A stretch of DNA of 42,228 bases from Treponema sp. (GTDB taxonomy: Bacteria > Spirochaetota > Spirochaetia > Treponematales > Treponemataceae). The notes under the pieces were generated by a model. That model saw only the letters and a program-made list of their open reading frames with translations. It was not told the DNA's origin and did no database searches. Each line of letters opens with the position of its first letter. Positions within the stretch are counted from its first letter, which is position 1. The position numbers and the translations under genes are program-made. The stretch covers positions 1-42,228 of the forward strand of contig JAFSTK010000126.1 of the NCBI GenBank assembly GCA_017450535.1, read 5' to 3'. Positions 31,682 through 40,183 of the stretch are shown one piece after another.

Positions 31682-32328
31682 ATCTTTTGACCCCCCTGCG
31701 CAAACCCTTTTCTTATTCCTTTTCAAACGCTACCCTTATCATCATTTCGATAAATGTGGTGACATATTTTTTGTTTAGTGCAACTCCGCTCGCACAATAC
31801 GAGAATTATATGGCTTTGAGCGTAATTGGTCTTTTTCGGCTGCATATGTTCTGGCAGCCTGTCACTTATATGTTCATGCACGGGAGTATAAGCCATCTTT
31901 TTTTTAATATGCTGGCTTTGGTGTTTTTTGGCATCAACACGGAAAAAGCTGTAGGAACGAAAGAATTCTTGCTGTTGTATTTTCTGTGCGGTGTTCTTTG
32001 TGGCATCATTTCTGTGGTCATTTATTTTTTTACGGGCTACTTCATGCTTTTCCTTGTGGGTGCAAGTGGCGCAATTTATGCAATTTTATTGGCGTATGCT
32101 GTAATCTTTCCTCGCTCCAGGATTTTTATTTGGGGAATACTCCCAGTGCCTGCGCCCATTTTGGTGATTGCTTATGCGGTCATTGAACTGGGAAACCAAT
32201 TGCTGAGTCAGAATGGTGGCGTTGCCCATCTGACACATTTTGCTGGGTTTGTGATGGCGTGGTTGTATTTTAAAATTCGCATGGATATCAGTCCCGTGAA
32301 AATTTGGAAGGACGCATACGGTCAATGA
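31678..32328 (+). CDS. Rhomboid-family intramembrane serine protease
   Basis: 216 residues with six predicted membrane helices. GASGAIYAI places the nucleophile at Ser130, VAHLTHFAGFVMAW the catalytic His187, and HGSISHLFFNMLAL the oxyanion His/Asn region, so the dyad is complete. Rhomboids cut membrane-anchored proteins within the bilayer. It overlaps the cyclase gene upstream (ATGA, 31678-31681) and the exported protein gene downstream (ATGA, 32325-32328). A substrate might be one of the neighbouring exported proteins (inference). Confidence 0.93.
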   Translation: MNLLTPLRKPFSYSFSNATLIIISINVVTYFLFSATPLAQYENYMALSVIGLFRLHMFWQPVTYMFMHGSISHLFFNMLALVFFGINTEKAVGTKEFLLLYFLCGVLCGIISVVIYFFTGYFMLFLVGASGAIYAILLAYAVIFPRSRIFIWGILPVPAPILVIAYAVIELGNQLLSQNGGVAHLTHFAGFVMAWLYFKIRMDISPVKIWKDAYGQ

Positions 32329-33041
32329 AAAAACTGCCGTCGCTTAAAAAATTTATTTTCTCCTTGCTGCTGATGGTCTTTGGGTCGCTTGTATTTGCGC
32401 AAAAAGTGTATCAGGACCAGCAGATTCGGTTTGCACTGTGGGCGGCAAGAGACGCATATCCGGGATATTTTGACAAAGAAAAAAAACAAACACCTGTAGA
32501 AAGCGATGATATGTATGCCGTGGCTGTTGAACGAATCAAAGAAGTGACTCCGTTTTTGCTGGAAGGCATGATTTATGGCTGGAGATTTGACTACACCCCT
32601 TACGATAAGGCGCGGCGTGTAGAAGAGTATTTTGAGTTCAATCCTGTGCAGACGCTTACTGATGCGGACAAAGAGCAAATTACCTACGTAAAACCGTGGG
32701 CGCAAGATGACCGGCTGTGGTGCTGGGTGGAATTCCGCCGTTCTCCGCAGATGATGCATATTTTTAATTCATGGCAGGTAATTACTAATCCGCACATAAA
32801 AGGCATAGGCTATGCGCGGTTGGTTGATGGTTTTGCGGGTATTCAGGAAGCATGTGGGGAGGCACTAAAAAATGCTGTGCGTGAATACGAGCGCAAATTG
32901 ATAAAAAATAAGCCAAAAGAGATTATGGGCCGTGTAATGATAACCGAACCGCCGCTCATTGGGATTGATGCAGGTCGGTATGTTGTTACACTTGATTTTT
33001 TCTTGGAAACAGATAGAATAATAAAATATGAAACATTCTAA
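32325..33041 (+). CDS. Exported protein of unknown function
   Basis: 238 residues from ATG 32325, which overlaps the rhomboid stop; seven more residues would be added from 32304, inside the rhomboid gene. A signal peptide (1-24, ending VFAQ) precedes a soluble domain with no motif known to me: notable are ALWAARDAYPGYFDKE, LLEGMIYGWRFDYTPYDKARRV and DRLWCWVEFRRS. It probably resides in the periplasm. It appears to belong to a conserved Treponema cluster with the cyclase and rhomboid, but no function is assigned. Confidence 0.75.
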   Translation: MKKLPSLKKFIFSLLLMVFGSLVFAQKVYQDQQIRFALWAARDAYPGYFDKEKKQTPVESDDMYAVAVERIKEVTPFLLEGMIYGWRFDYTPYDKARRVEEYFEFNPVQTLTDADKEQITYVKPWAQDDRLWCWVEFRRSPQMMHIFNSWQVITNPHIKGIGYARLVDGFAGIQEACGEALKNAVREYERKLIKNKPKEIMGRVMITEPPLIGIDAGRYVVTLDFFLETDRIIKYETF

Positions 33042-33107
33042 CTGTTTATCTGTTTATGTTTCATAAGCGGTGTGAAAAACATCGTGTTTCATAGGAGGAA
33101 CGAACAT

Positions 33108-33569
33108 ATGAAGAAAATACTAGCTATTGCATTTGCACTGTTTTGTGCGACAGGTATGATTTTTGCTGAAGATACGGATGACTACCTTAAGCAGCAGGAA
33201 TTGATTGCAAACAACAAGACAATCACAATTGTTCCAAAAGATCAGCATCAGGATGGTATTAAAACCGCAAAGGTTCAGCTTGAATACACACCCAGCACCC
33301 ATGAAGTGCATATCTACTACGATTGTCTGGCGGTTTCTTATGACCAGGGCGCAGCGATGAACACAATCCTTGAATGTCTGAAAGACTTCCAGGATCAGAA
33401 CATGCAGTATGAAAGCTATCGCTATATGCGCAAAGACAGCGTAAAGTATTACAACGATGAGCGCAAACTCAAATGGGCACGCTATCATTCATGGGTCGAG
33501 TTTAAGCCCCGCACTCTTGACGATAGCATTTCTGATTACATCAGACAGCAGCAGAACAAAGCAAACTAA
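33108..33569 (+). CDS. Small exported protein of unknown function
   Basis: 153 residues. A signal peptide (1-20, ending MIFAED) precedes a mixed alpha/beta domain with VQLEYTPSTHEVHIYYDCLA and a C-terminal helix rich in Gln and Asn. ATG 33108 is set by AGGAGG at 33092-33097; an upstream ATG at 33072 would push the hydrophobic core away from the start. I recognise no family. It follows another exported protein by 66 bp and ends before a clear terminator, so it is probably the last gene of the DUF5312-cyclase-rhomboid run. Confidence 0.75.
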   Translation: MKKILAIAFALFCATGMIFAEDTDDYLKQQELIANNKTITIVPKDQHQDGIKTAKVQLEYTPSTHEVHIYYDCLAVSYDQGAAMNTILECLKDFQDQNMQYESYRYMRKDSVKYYNDERKLKWARYHSWVEFKPRTLDDSISDYIRQQQNKAN

Positions 33570-33584
33570 TTTACAAAAAACGTA

Positions 33585-33626
33585 AGCCAGTTTCGGACTT
33601 CTGCGGAACTGGCTACTTTTATTTAT
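33585..33626 (+). terminator. Rho-independent terminator before pheS
   Basis: AGCCAGTT (33585-33592) pairs perfectly with AACTGGCT (33607-33614), followed by ACTTTTATTTAT. It lies only about 12 bases before the pheS start, so it could also act as an attenuator of pheS. Confidence 0.7.
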
Positions 33627-33637
33627 GGAGTCTCCCA

Positions 33638-35194
33638 ATGGATATTCAAAATGTCGTAAAGAATCTGCACCCTCTGGAAACGAAGGTGCTTTTGCATTAC
33701 ACACAGAAAGATGAGCTGACCTCAGAGCGCTTGCAGAAAGAGTTGGACTACAAAGAGGGTCATGCGAATCAGGCATTTTCTTGGCTCGGCGGAAAAGATT
33801 TGGTCGCTGTTGCCAGCCGCACACCGCACACATTCTATGAGATTACTGATGTCGGTCGTGAAATGGCAAAAACGGGAACTCCCGAAGAGCGCATCATTGC
33901 GTTCGTAAAAGATAACGGCGCAAAAACTCTGCCCGAAATCGCCGCAGGTCTAGGCATTGAAAACAAAGACGTAGGCAGCGCATTCGGTCAACTTTCAAAA
34001 GATGGCGTTCTGAAAATGAATGCGGAAAAGAAAGCCGAATACACTGATGCCGCTACTCCCGCCCGCATCACCATTGCAAAAGCATTGTTTGAAAAAGCGG
34101 CTGCCGCAGAAAATGGTCAGCTGGACAATGCCGCATTGAGCGCGGACGAACAGAAAGCAATCTCTGGTTTTGCAAAAAAACGTGGCGCGGCTGACAGTCC
34201 GTTTAAGATTGTTGAGCGCGAAACTGTCGTATACAAATTGACCGCAGCAGCAGCCGATGTGGTTGCCGCGCTTAAAAATGCGGGCGTTACTGGAAACGAA
34301 TTGGGCGAAGTGACACCAAAAATGCTTAGCTCAGGCGAATGGAAAAACGCTACATTTCGTGGCTACAATATCGCCATTCCGCCGGCACGTATTATTCCGG
34401 GACGCACCAATCCGTATGTGCAGTTCTTGGAAAGCGTAAAAGACAAGCTCTGCTCTCTCGGTTTCAAAGAATTTGACGGTCCGCTCGTAGAGACTGAATT
34501 CTGGAATGGCGACGCATTGTTCATGCCGCAGTTCCACGCAGCGCGCGATATTCACGACGTATACCGCATCAAAAATCCGACTCACGCAAAAGAAATTGAA
34601 GAGCCGTATTTGAGCAATGTGCGCGCGTCTCACGAAAACGGTGGCAATTCTGGCAGCCGTGGTTGGAATTATACATTTGACACTGAATTTACGCGCCGCC
34701 TCGTGTTGCGCTCACAGGGAACAGTTTTGTCAGCACATCAATTGCACAAGGCTGAAATCCCCGGCAAATACTTTGGTATCGCACGTTGTTTCCGCTACGA
34801 CAAAGTAGATGCGACACACTTGAGCGACTTCTACCAGACAGAAGGCATTGTATTGGGCGAGGACGTAAACTTGCGCACTTTGTTGGGCTTCTTGGAAATG
34901 TTCGCAAAAGAAGTGGCGGGTGCAACTGAAGTAAAATATGTGCCGGGCTACTTCCCGTTTACGGAGCCAAGCGTTGAAGTGCATATCAAGCATCCTGTCT
35001 TGGGTTGGTTTGAGCTTGGCGGCTCAGGCATTTTCCGCCCGGAAGTGACCAAGGCGATGGGCGTGGATGTTCCGGTTGCCGCATGGGGTATCGGTATTGA
35101 CCGCATGGCATTGATGGCACTGGGCTTGAACGATTTGCGCGAGCTCTTCAGCGAAAATATTGAAGAAGTCCGCTTACGCAAAGCGAAGTTCTAG
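33638..35194 (+). CDS. pheS: Phenylalanyl-tRNA synthetase alpha chain, archaeal/eukaryal type
   Basis: 518 residues, longer than the usual bacterial alpha chain of about 330-350. Residues 1-240 form winged-helix-like tRNA/DNA-binding modules typical of the archaeal/eukaryal form. The class II core follows: ATFRGYNIAIPPARIIPGR, FDGPLVETEFWNGDALFMPQFHAARDIHDVY (split here as motif 1), motif 2 RCFRYDKVDATHLSDFYQTEG and motif 3 GIGIDRMALMALGL. It charges tRNA-Phe. Spirochaetes are known to carry this horizontally acquired type. No pheT lies next to it; hisG follows. GGAG precedes the ATG, and the UAG stop lies in a hairpin. Confidence 0.93.
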   Translation: MDIQNVVKNLHPLETKVLLHYTQKDELTSERLQKELDYKEGHANQAFSWLGGKDLVAVASRTPHTFYEITDVGREMAKTGTPEERIIAFVKDNGAKTLPEIAAGLGIENKDVGSAFGQLSKDGVLKMNAEKKAEYTDAATPARITIAKALFEKAAAAENGQLDNAALSADEQKAISGFAKKRGAADSPFKIVERETVVYKLTAAAADVVAALKNAGVTGNELGEVTPKMLSSGEWKNATFRGYNIAIPPARIIPGRTNPYVQFLESVKDKLCSLGFKEFDGPLVETEFWNGDALFMPQFHAARDIHDVYRIKNPTHAKEIEEPYLSNVRASHENGGNSGSRGWNYTFDTEFTRRLVLRSQGTVLSAHQLHKAEIPGKYFGIARCFRYDKVDATHLSDFYQTEGIVLGEDVNLRTLLGFLEMFAKEVAGATEVKYVPGYFPFTEPSVEVHIKHPVLGWFELGGSGIFRPEVTKAMGVDVPVAAWGIGIDRMALMALGLNDLRELFSENIEEVRLRKAKF

Positions 35195-35270
35195 CCAACT
35201 TCCTGTGGGCTAGAACTTCCACAGCAGACAAGCTGCTGTCTTGGCTTTTCAGCGCACATCCTTGTGCGCT
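35188..35270 (+). promoter_or_regulatory. Three tandem hairpins between pheS and hisG, with an alternative pairing
   Basis: Hairpin 1 is GTTCTAGCC (35188-35196) with GGCTAGAAC (35208-35216) and contains the pheS stop. Hairpin 2 is ACAGCAG (35221-35227) with CTGCTGT (35233-35239). Hairpin 3 is AGCGCAC (35251-35257) with GTGCGCT (35264-35270), followed by AAAATTTAT. CTGTGG (35203-35208) can instead pair with CCACAG (35219-35224), excluding hairpins 1 and 2. It may be terminator plus attenuator; no His-rich leader peptide is seen. Confidence 0.5.
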
Positions 35271-35299
35271 AAAATTTATACTTGAGGACATAAGTCATT

Positions 35300-36169
35300 A
35301 TGGAAAAATTACGCATTCTGCTGGCAAAGGGCAGAATTTATGAATCAGTATATGAACTTTTGAGCGATGTGGGCATTTCAATCAAATTGCCCGACCGCAC
35401 CTATTTCCCGACGACCAATCAGAAAGATTTGGCGTTTCAGGTAGTTAAGCCGCAGATTACGAGCTGGCTCTTGGCAAACAACAAGGCTGACTTGGGATTC
35501 TCTGGCAAAGACTGGGTGTATGAGAATGGCGTTGAAGATAAAGTAGAAGAAATCATGGATTTGGGCTTTGACGGTGTACGCATTGTTGCCGCTATCCCGA
35601 ACACCGTTGACTACGATGCATTGCTCAAATCACCAGTTACAATTGCTACAGAGTATCAGAACCTGAGCAAGAGATGGGTGGAAAGCAAAAAAATTGACGG
35701 CACTATCTTCCGTACCTGGGGAACAAGCGAAGGCTTTGTGCAGGACAGCGAAGATGCGCTCGCACAGATTTTGATTGACAACACTTCAACCGGCTCTTCT
35801 CTCAAAGCAAACAATCTGAAAATCGTAGACACGATTATGGAATCTTCCACCAGAATGTATGCGTCAAAAGAAGCACTCAAAGACCCCGCCAAAAAGCAGA
35901 AAATCATGGAACTCAAAATGTTGTTTGAGGCCGTGCTGAATGCTCGTGGCAGAGTCATGCTGGAAATGAATGTGGCGAAGGACAAATTCGACAATCTGGT
36001 AAAAGGCCTGCCTTCAATGCGCAGCCCCACCGTGAGCCAATTGTTCGGCGACAACGGTTACGCGGTAAAAATCGCTGTACAGAAGAGTGAAGTTCCCACC
36101 TTGCTGCCACAACTGCAAAAACTCGGCGCAACCGATATCGTGGAATACGAGTTGCGTAAAGTTCTGTAG
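35300..36169 (+). CDS. hisG: ATP phosphoribosyltransferase, long form
   Basis: 289 residues, the long HisG form with a C-terminal regulatory domain (about 215-289, ending LGATDIVEYELRKVL), which in this family binds histidine for feedback inhibition and removes the need for HisZ. The catalytic part has LRILLAKGRIYESV, NKADLGFSGKDWV and DALAQILIDNTSTGSSL, the last being the PRPP loop. It commits ATP and PRPP to histidine synthesis. GAGGA precedes the ATG at 35300. hisB follows 61 bp later. The UAG stop is inside a perfect 10-bp stem. Confidence 0.92.
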   Translation: MEKLRILLAKGRIYESVYELLSDVGISIKLPDRTYFPTTNQKDLAFQVVKPQITSWLLANNKADLGFSGKDWVYENGVEDKVEEIMDLGFDGVRIVAAIPNTVDYDALLKSPVTIATEYQNLSKRWVESKKIDGTIFRTWGTSEGFVQDSEDALAQILIDNTSTGSSLKANNLKIVDTIMESSTRMYASKEALKDPAKKQKIMELKMLFEAVLNARGRVMLEMNVAKDKFDNLVKGLPSMRSPTVSQLFGDNGYAVKIAVQKSEVPTLLPQLQKLGATDIVEYELRKVL

Positions 36170-36201
36170 TTCGTTTTTTCATCCGTATAAGAACGAACTA
36201 C
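36166..36201 (+). other. Hairpin covering the hisG stop codon
   Basis: GTAGTTCGTT (36166-36175) and AACGAACTAC (36192-36201) form a perfect 10-bp stem over a 16-base loop; the stop TAG is 36167-36169. The T-run is in the loop rather than after the stem, so this is not a normal terminator. Confidence 0.6.
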
Positions 36202-36230
36202 GCATCCATGCCGCTAGGAGATAAAACTGT

Positions 36231-36851
36231 ATGCTACGAACTGCTACAATTGAACGGAAGACAGGCGAGACTCAAATCACGCTTACGTTGAACCTTGACG
36301 GAAAAGGCACCTGCGATGTAAAAAATCCGATTGGCTTTTTTGACCACATGCTGCGCTCATTCTGCAAACATGGTCTGTTCGATTTGAGCGGTGAAATTAA
36401 AGGCGACCTGAACGTAGACCAGCACCACACAATTGAAGACACTGGCATTGTGCTCGGCTCATGCTTTGCAAAAGCCTTGGGCGATTGTGCGGGCATTTAC
36501 CGTAGTGGCAGTTTCTTGTACCCCATGGACGAGGCATTGCTCCGTGCCGCAGTAGATTTTGGTGGTCGTCCATTCTTGGTTTGTAATGCTGAACTGACAG
36601 GCATTCCGCTTGTGTCCGCAGGCGATGACGGAAAAGAATACAGTTTCCAGACCGATTGCTTTGAGGACTTTTGGAACGGCTTTGTGCAGACCGCAAAATG
36701 TAATCTTCACTTAGACACTTTGCGTGGCAGAAGCGACCATCACAAAATGGAAGGCTTATTCAAAGCCGCTGCCCGCGCCATCCGTGCCGCCGTGGAAATT
36801 GACCCGCGCCGCAACGGAGAAGTACCCAGCACAAAAGGCACTATTGTATAA
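36231..36851 (+). CDS. hisB: Imidazoleglycerol-phosphate dehydratase
   Basis: 206 residues, a stand-alone IGPD without the phosphatase domain found in E. coli HisB. The metal-binding blocks are GFFDHMLRSFCKHG, VDQHHTIEDTG and GRSDHHKMEGLFKA, all His/Glu ligands intact. It converts imidazoleglycerol phosphate to imidazoleacetol phosphate. The RBS AGGAG lies 11 bases before the ATG. It is followed by a strong terminator, so pheS-hisG-hisB may end here; other his genes lie outside the window. Confidence 0.95.
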   Translation: MLRTATIERKTGETQITLTLNLDGKGTCDVKNPIGFFDHMLRSFCKHGLFDLSGEIKGDLNVDQHHTIEDTGIVLGSCFAKALGDCAGIYRSGSFLYPMDEALLRAAVDFGGRPFLVCNAELTGIPLVSAGDDGKEYSFQTDCFEDFWNGFVQTAKCNLHLDTLRGRSDHHKMEGLFKAAARAIRAAVEIDPRRNGEVPSTKGTIV

Positions 36852-36858
36852 AAACGAA

Positions 36859-36886
36859 ATGTCGGGTTTTTGCCCGACATGTTTTA
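36859..36886 (+). terminator. Rho-independent terminator after hisB
   Basis: ATGTCGGG (36859-36866), loop of six, CCCGACAT (36873-36880), then GTTTTAAA. The 8-bp stem is perfect. Confidence 0.85.
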
Positions 36887-37078
36887 AAGTCTGAATTCTT
36901 CACATACTGGTCTGCTAATTTGTAAATTTTCTATAAGAGCCAACAATTCTTAGCAATCATTTCCTCATTCTCTTTTTAAAATCAGAAAATTTCATATTGC
37001 TGACTGTTTATTTGTAAAAATTAGGTATATACTAGTTTAGATATAGTTTGGTGAAAACCATACAAAAGGAGTTATTCT

Positions 37079-40000
37079 ATGAAATTAAGAAAAATACTAT
37101 GTGCGCTGTTGGCGGCAAGTATTGCATTTGCGTCAATAAGTTGTAGCAGTGACGGGGATAGTCCTGTATCTGTTCCGATTGTTCAACCTGCTACGGCTTC
37201 AATTGAGGTTTCCAGCTCATTGGAGAATGTAGTCCTCGTGAATCAGTCCGCTACGGTAGATTTTGTGATGAAACTGTCGAACGCGGAATTCACGGATACT
37301 GCCTTGGGCTATTCAGCAAACAAGGATGTTTCCGACTCTGTTAAGGTCGATTTTGGTCAGTCTACGGGATTGACTGCCACAAAGGTTGTCCTGAAGGAAA
37401 AAATCGCAAGCGATAAAAAGAATGTCGCTACCTTTACCGTAACATATTCATTCAGCGGTTCCCTGCCTGCTAACGGTACGGCATCAATCACGGTTACGGC
37501 AACGGGTCCTCTGGTAACGCAGGCAGTGACAAGCACAGCCGTGTCTAAGAAATTTTCATTTTTGGCACCGAATGTCACTGTAACGGGTTCTGTGAGCGGC
37601 AATGCTACCGAAGCAGGTTCTGGAGAAATCACGGTTACATTGGCTAATAATACAAAATTTTCTGATGCTGTAATTGCATTGGACGTAAATGCAAGCCTCG
37701 TATCATATATAACGATTGCGGCAACGGACGGGATAACGGTAAATGCAATTACATTGAAAGAAAAAGTAACTGCGGACAGCACCGTATTGAAGGCAAATGT
37801 GAGTGTCACCAGTTCAAAAGCAGTTGATGCCACTACTACTGTAACAGCAGAAACCGCTTTGGTTAAAAATGTTACGGAGAAGACAACAGGTCAGTTGAAA
37901 TATTCTTTTGCTCCAAGTGCACTTGTAACCGCTTCTGAATCATCATTGGTTGCTGTGTGTGGTGCGGCAGCACAAAATGAATTTGTCGTCACGCTGAAAG
38001 GTGATACCTTTAAGACAGATGTGTTGCAGGCCGAAGACAACAAAGTTGATGGCGATGGAAATTTTTATGTAACGAAGTATTTTACTTTTGCTTTCGATAA
38101 TTCTAATCTTAGCGTAAATTATGTTCGTCTTGTTGAGCCAATTACAACAACAGATGCCGGTCTTACAAAAGCTCGTCTGCTTGTTGAATATACCTGCAAG
38201 GCGACGGCAGCTGCGACAGGAACAGCGAAGGTTAATCTTACTATTGCCAAGGATGCACTTGCATCAACTACAGAGACAAAAGGAAAAGAAATTGCACTGA
38301 ACTATGTCTTTGGTAAAGATGTTGTAACCAGCAATGGAATAAATACGCTTGTCATTCAGGAAGAAGGCAGCAATGGTTATTCAAGTACGACAGGTACCTT
38401 TAAAGCTCAATATGTTGGCTATACAGGAACAGGATATACCGAAAGCCTTACGTCGGGTAAAGGAATTTTCTATTCTGTAAAGTCAGAAAATGCCATAACA
38501 AATGCACAGATTGGCGTTCGTTATGCAATGTGGAATGGAAAAACACAAATTCGCGGAGTTTTGGTATATGTCAACGGTGTCTGTGTAAATCCAACGGCAG
38601 CAATCAAGACGGTTTATCACAACAAGGGAAGTGCTAGCAGTGTTACCGAAGGTCGCTGGGCATATTCCGACTTCTTGAGCAATGTGCCTCTGAATGCGGG
38701 CGAAAATACTGTTTACATTACAGGTGCTTCTTCTGAAAGCCAGACCAGTTTTGTGATTCCAAGTGGTGATAGCGGTTCATTGCCAAATATCGACTGCCTT
38801 ATCGTGAAAGGACCTGGAATTACATACGGCACAGATAAGTCAATGTATTATACGTTTGAATGCAAGTCTGAGAATGATGCGGGTGGTTCTGTTACGAGCA
38901 ATCCGGTGGTTACATCTGCAAAAGAGGGTTCAAAAGTAACCGTTACTGCCACTGCAAAATCAGGCTACACTTTTGAATGTTGGACAGACGGTTCTACTGA
39001 GAATCCCCATGAAATTACGATTTCTGGAGCGACAAAGATTTATGCGCACTTTATTCCGACGGGCTCAGCTCAGCAGACAGGATTGGTTGGATTTGCTTCT
39101 GTTACTAGCGATGCGGCTGCGACTTACACGATTACTGGTGGTGCAGGTGGCGAGACAATTACCATCAATTCTCTTAATGACTTGACATCGGAGACAAACA
39201 AGGCAAAACTTTCTGGAAATACCCCTTATATCGTAAAATTCACCAACAGCACAAGGATTACGACAACGGATAATCTGAGTCTTATCTGTAATATTGGTTC
39301 TAACAAAACCATTTACGGTGCGGTAGAAGGCGCAGGTTTGAAGAACATTGAGATGCGTGTTTCTGGCAACAATGTCATCATCCGTAATCTGATTTTTGGC
39401 GAAGTCATTGCGTACGACACGCTTGAAGGATATAAAGGTCAGGGAAATGACGCACTTTCTCTTAATGGGGCGCAGCATGTTTGGGTTGACCACTGCGAGT
39501 TGTTCTCACATCTTATGCCGCAGGACAATTCAGGTAACGCCATTACAGCTTCAGTCGATGCGAAGGACTGGTATGACGGACTTCTTGATTTGAAGAACGG
39601 TGCAGCGTGGATTACCATTTCAAACTGCTATTTCCATGACCACTGGAAAGCATTCCTTTGTGGCTCTGGCGATGCACATGATGATGGTGACAGCAATATG
39701 CGTTTGACGATTGTTGGCTGTTTCTTTAAGAATATCAACTCTCGCCAGCCGTTGTTCCGCTGGGGCAAGGCGCATATCTACAACAATTACTTCTTGTCAG
39801 AGGAAGGCAGTACCGTATATCGTGATTCAAATTGTATTGATGTGCGTACGGGAAGTACCATCTTGGCAGAGGCGAATTATTTTAGCGGAGTCAAGAATCC
39901 TATAGGTATCGATTTGGCTAACGGAGGCACAAACGGAAAGGAGGAATACAGTTTCCCTGCTTCAAATCAGTTGGAAAATTGTGTAAATGCTCCTCAACCG

Positions 40001-40105
40001 GGAAGTTCAACGTATAAACCAGCATATGCATATACCGCCGCTACTGCAAGCAAAGATGTAGCAAATACAGCGGGTGCAAAACTTGGCACGACTTTGACAT
40101 ACTGA
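37079..40105 (+). CDS. Multidomain pectate lyase lipoprotein (polysaccharide lyase family 1)
   Basis: 1008 residues. A lipoprotein signal has Cys22 in ASISC. Residues about 38-415 are three Ig-like repeats of roughly 120 residues, each with a block like VVLKEKIASD, ITLKEKVTAD or VRLVEPITTTD. About 420-590 is a beta-sandwich that may bind carbohydrate. About 595-660 is a bacterial beta-repeat (SGYTFECWTDGS). About 665-1008 is the PL1 beta-helix: AQHVWVDHCELFSH, DGLLDLKNGAAWITISNC with metal Asp residues, and NSRQPLFRWGKAHIYNNYF with the catalytic Arg region. It cleaves polygalacturonate by beta-elimination at the cell surface. AAAGGAG precedes the ATG. Confidence 0.92.
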   Translation: MKLRKILCALLAASIAFASISCSSDGDSPVSVPIVQPATASIEVSSSLENVVLVNQSATVDFVMKLSNAEFTDTALGYSANKDVSDSVKVDFGQSTGLTATKVVLKEKIASDKKNVATFTVTYSFSGSLPANGTASITVTATGPLVTQAVTSTAVSKKFSFLAPNVTVTGSVSGNATEAGSGEITVTLANNTKFSDAVIALDVNASLVSYITIAATDGITVNAITLKEKVTADSTVLKANVSVTSSKAVDATTTVTAETALVKNVTEKTTGQLKYSFAPSALVTASESSLVAVCGAAAQNEFVVTLKGDTFKTDVLQAEDNKVDGDGNFYVTKYFTFAFDNSNLSVNYVRLVEPITTTDAGLTKARLLVEYTCKATAAATGTAKVNLTIAKDALASTTETKGKEIALNYVFGKDVVTSNGINTLVIQEEGSNGYSSTTGTFKAQYVGYTGTGYTESLTSGKGIFYSVKSENAITNAQIGVRYAMWNGKTQIRGVLVYVNGVCVNPTAAIKTVYHNKGSASSVTEGRWAYSDFLSNVPLNAGENTVYITGASSESQTSFVIPSGDSGSLPNIDCLIVKGPGITYGTDKSMYYTFECKSENDAGGSVTSNPVVTSAKEGSKVTVTATAKSGYTFECWTDGSTENPHEITISGATKIYAHFIPTGSAQQTGLVGFASVTSDAAATYTITGGAGGETITINSLNDLTSETNKAKLSGNTPYIVKFTNSTRITTTDNLSLICNIGSNKTIYGAVEGAGLKNIEMRVSGNNVIIRNLIFGEVIAYDTLEGYKGQGNDALSLNGAQHVWVDHCELFSHLMPQDNSGNAITASVDAKDWYDGLLDLKNGAAWITISNCYFHDHWKAFLCGSGDAHDDGDSNMRLTIVGCFFKNINSRQPLFRWGKAHIYNNYFLSEEGSTVYRDSNCIDVRTGSTILAEANYFSGVKNPIGIDLANGGTNGKEEYSFPASNQLENCVNAPQPGSSTYKPAYAYTAATASKDVANTAGAKLGTTLTY

Positions 40106-40139
40106 TTTCTTTTGCGTACAAAGTGAAATGATGAATGAT

Positions 40140-40168
40140 GGCGGTGTGTTTTCACACCGCCATTTTTT
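40140..40168 (+). terminator. Rho-independent terminator after the pectate lyase gene
   Basis: GGCGGTGTG (40140-40148), TTTT loop, CACACCGCC (40153-40161), then ATTTTTTAT: a perfect 9-bp stem and a T-run. Confidence 0.92.
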
Positions 40169-40169
40169 A

Positions 40170-40178
40170 TGCTACAAT
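40170..40178 (+). promoter_or_regulatory. Extended -10 element of the DTW gene
   Basis: TGCTACAAT, with TACAAT at 40173-40178, five bases before the ATG at 40184 and directly after the terminator. There is no ribosome site, so a leaderless transcript is likely. Confidence 0.5.
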
Positions 40179-40183
40179 CTGCT

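Noticed and set aside
37040-37062. TGGT-GAAA-ACCA hairpin before the pectate lyase gene as a c-di-GMP or other riboswitch
   Set aside because: It is only a 4-bp stem with a tetraloop; the conserved helices of known c-di-GMP riboswitches are missing.
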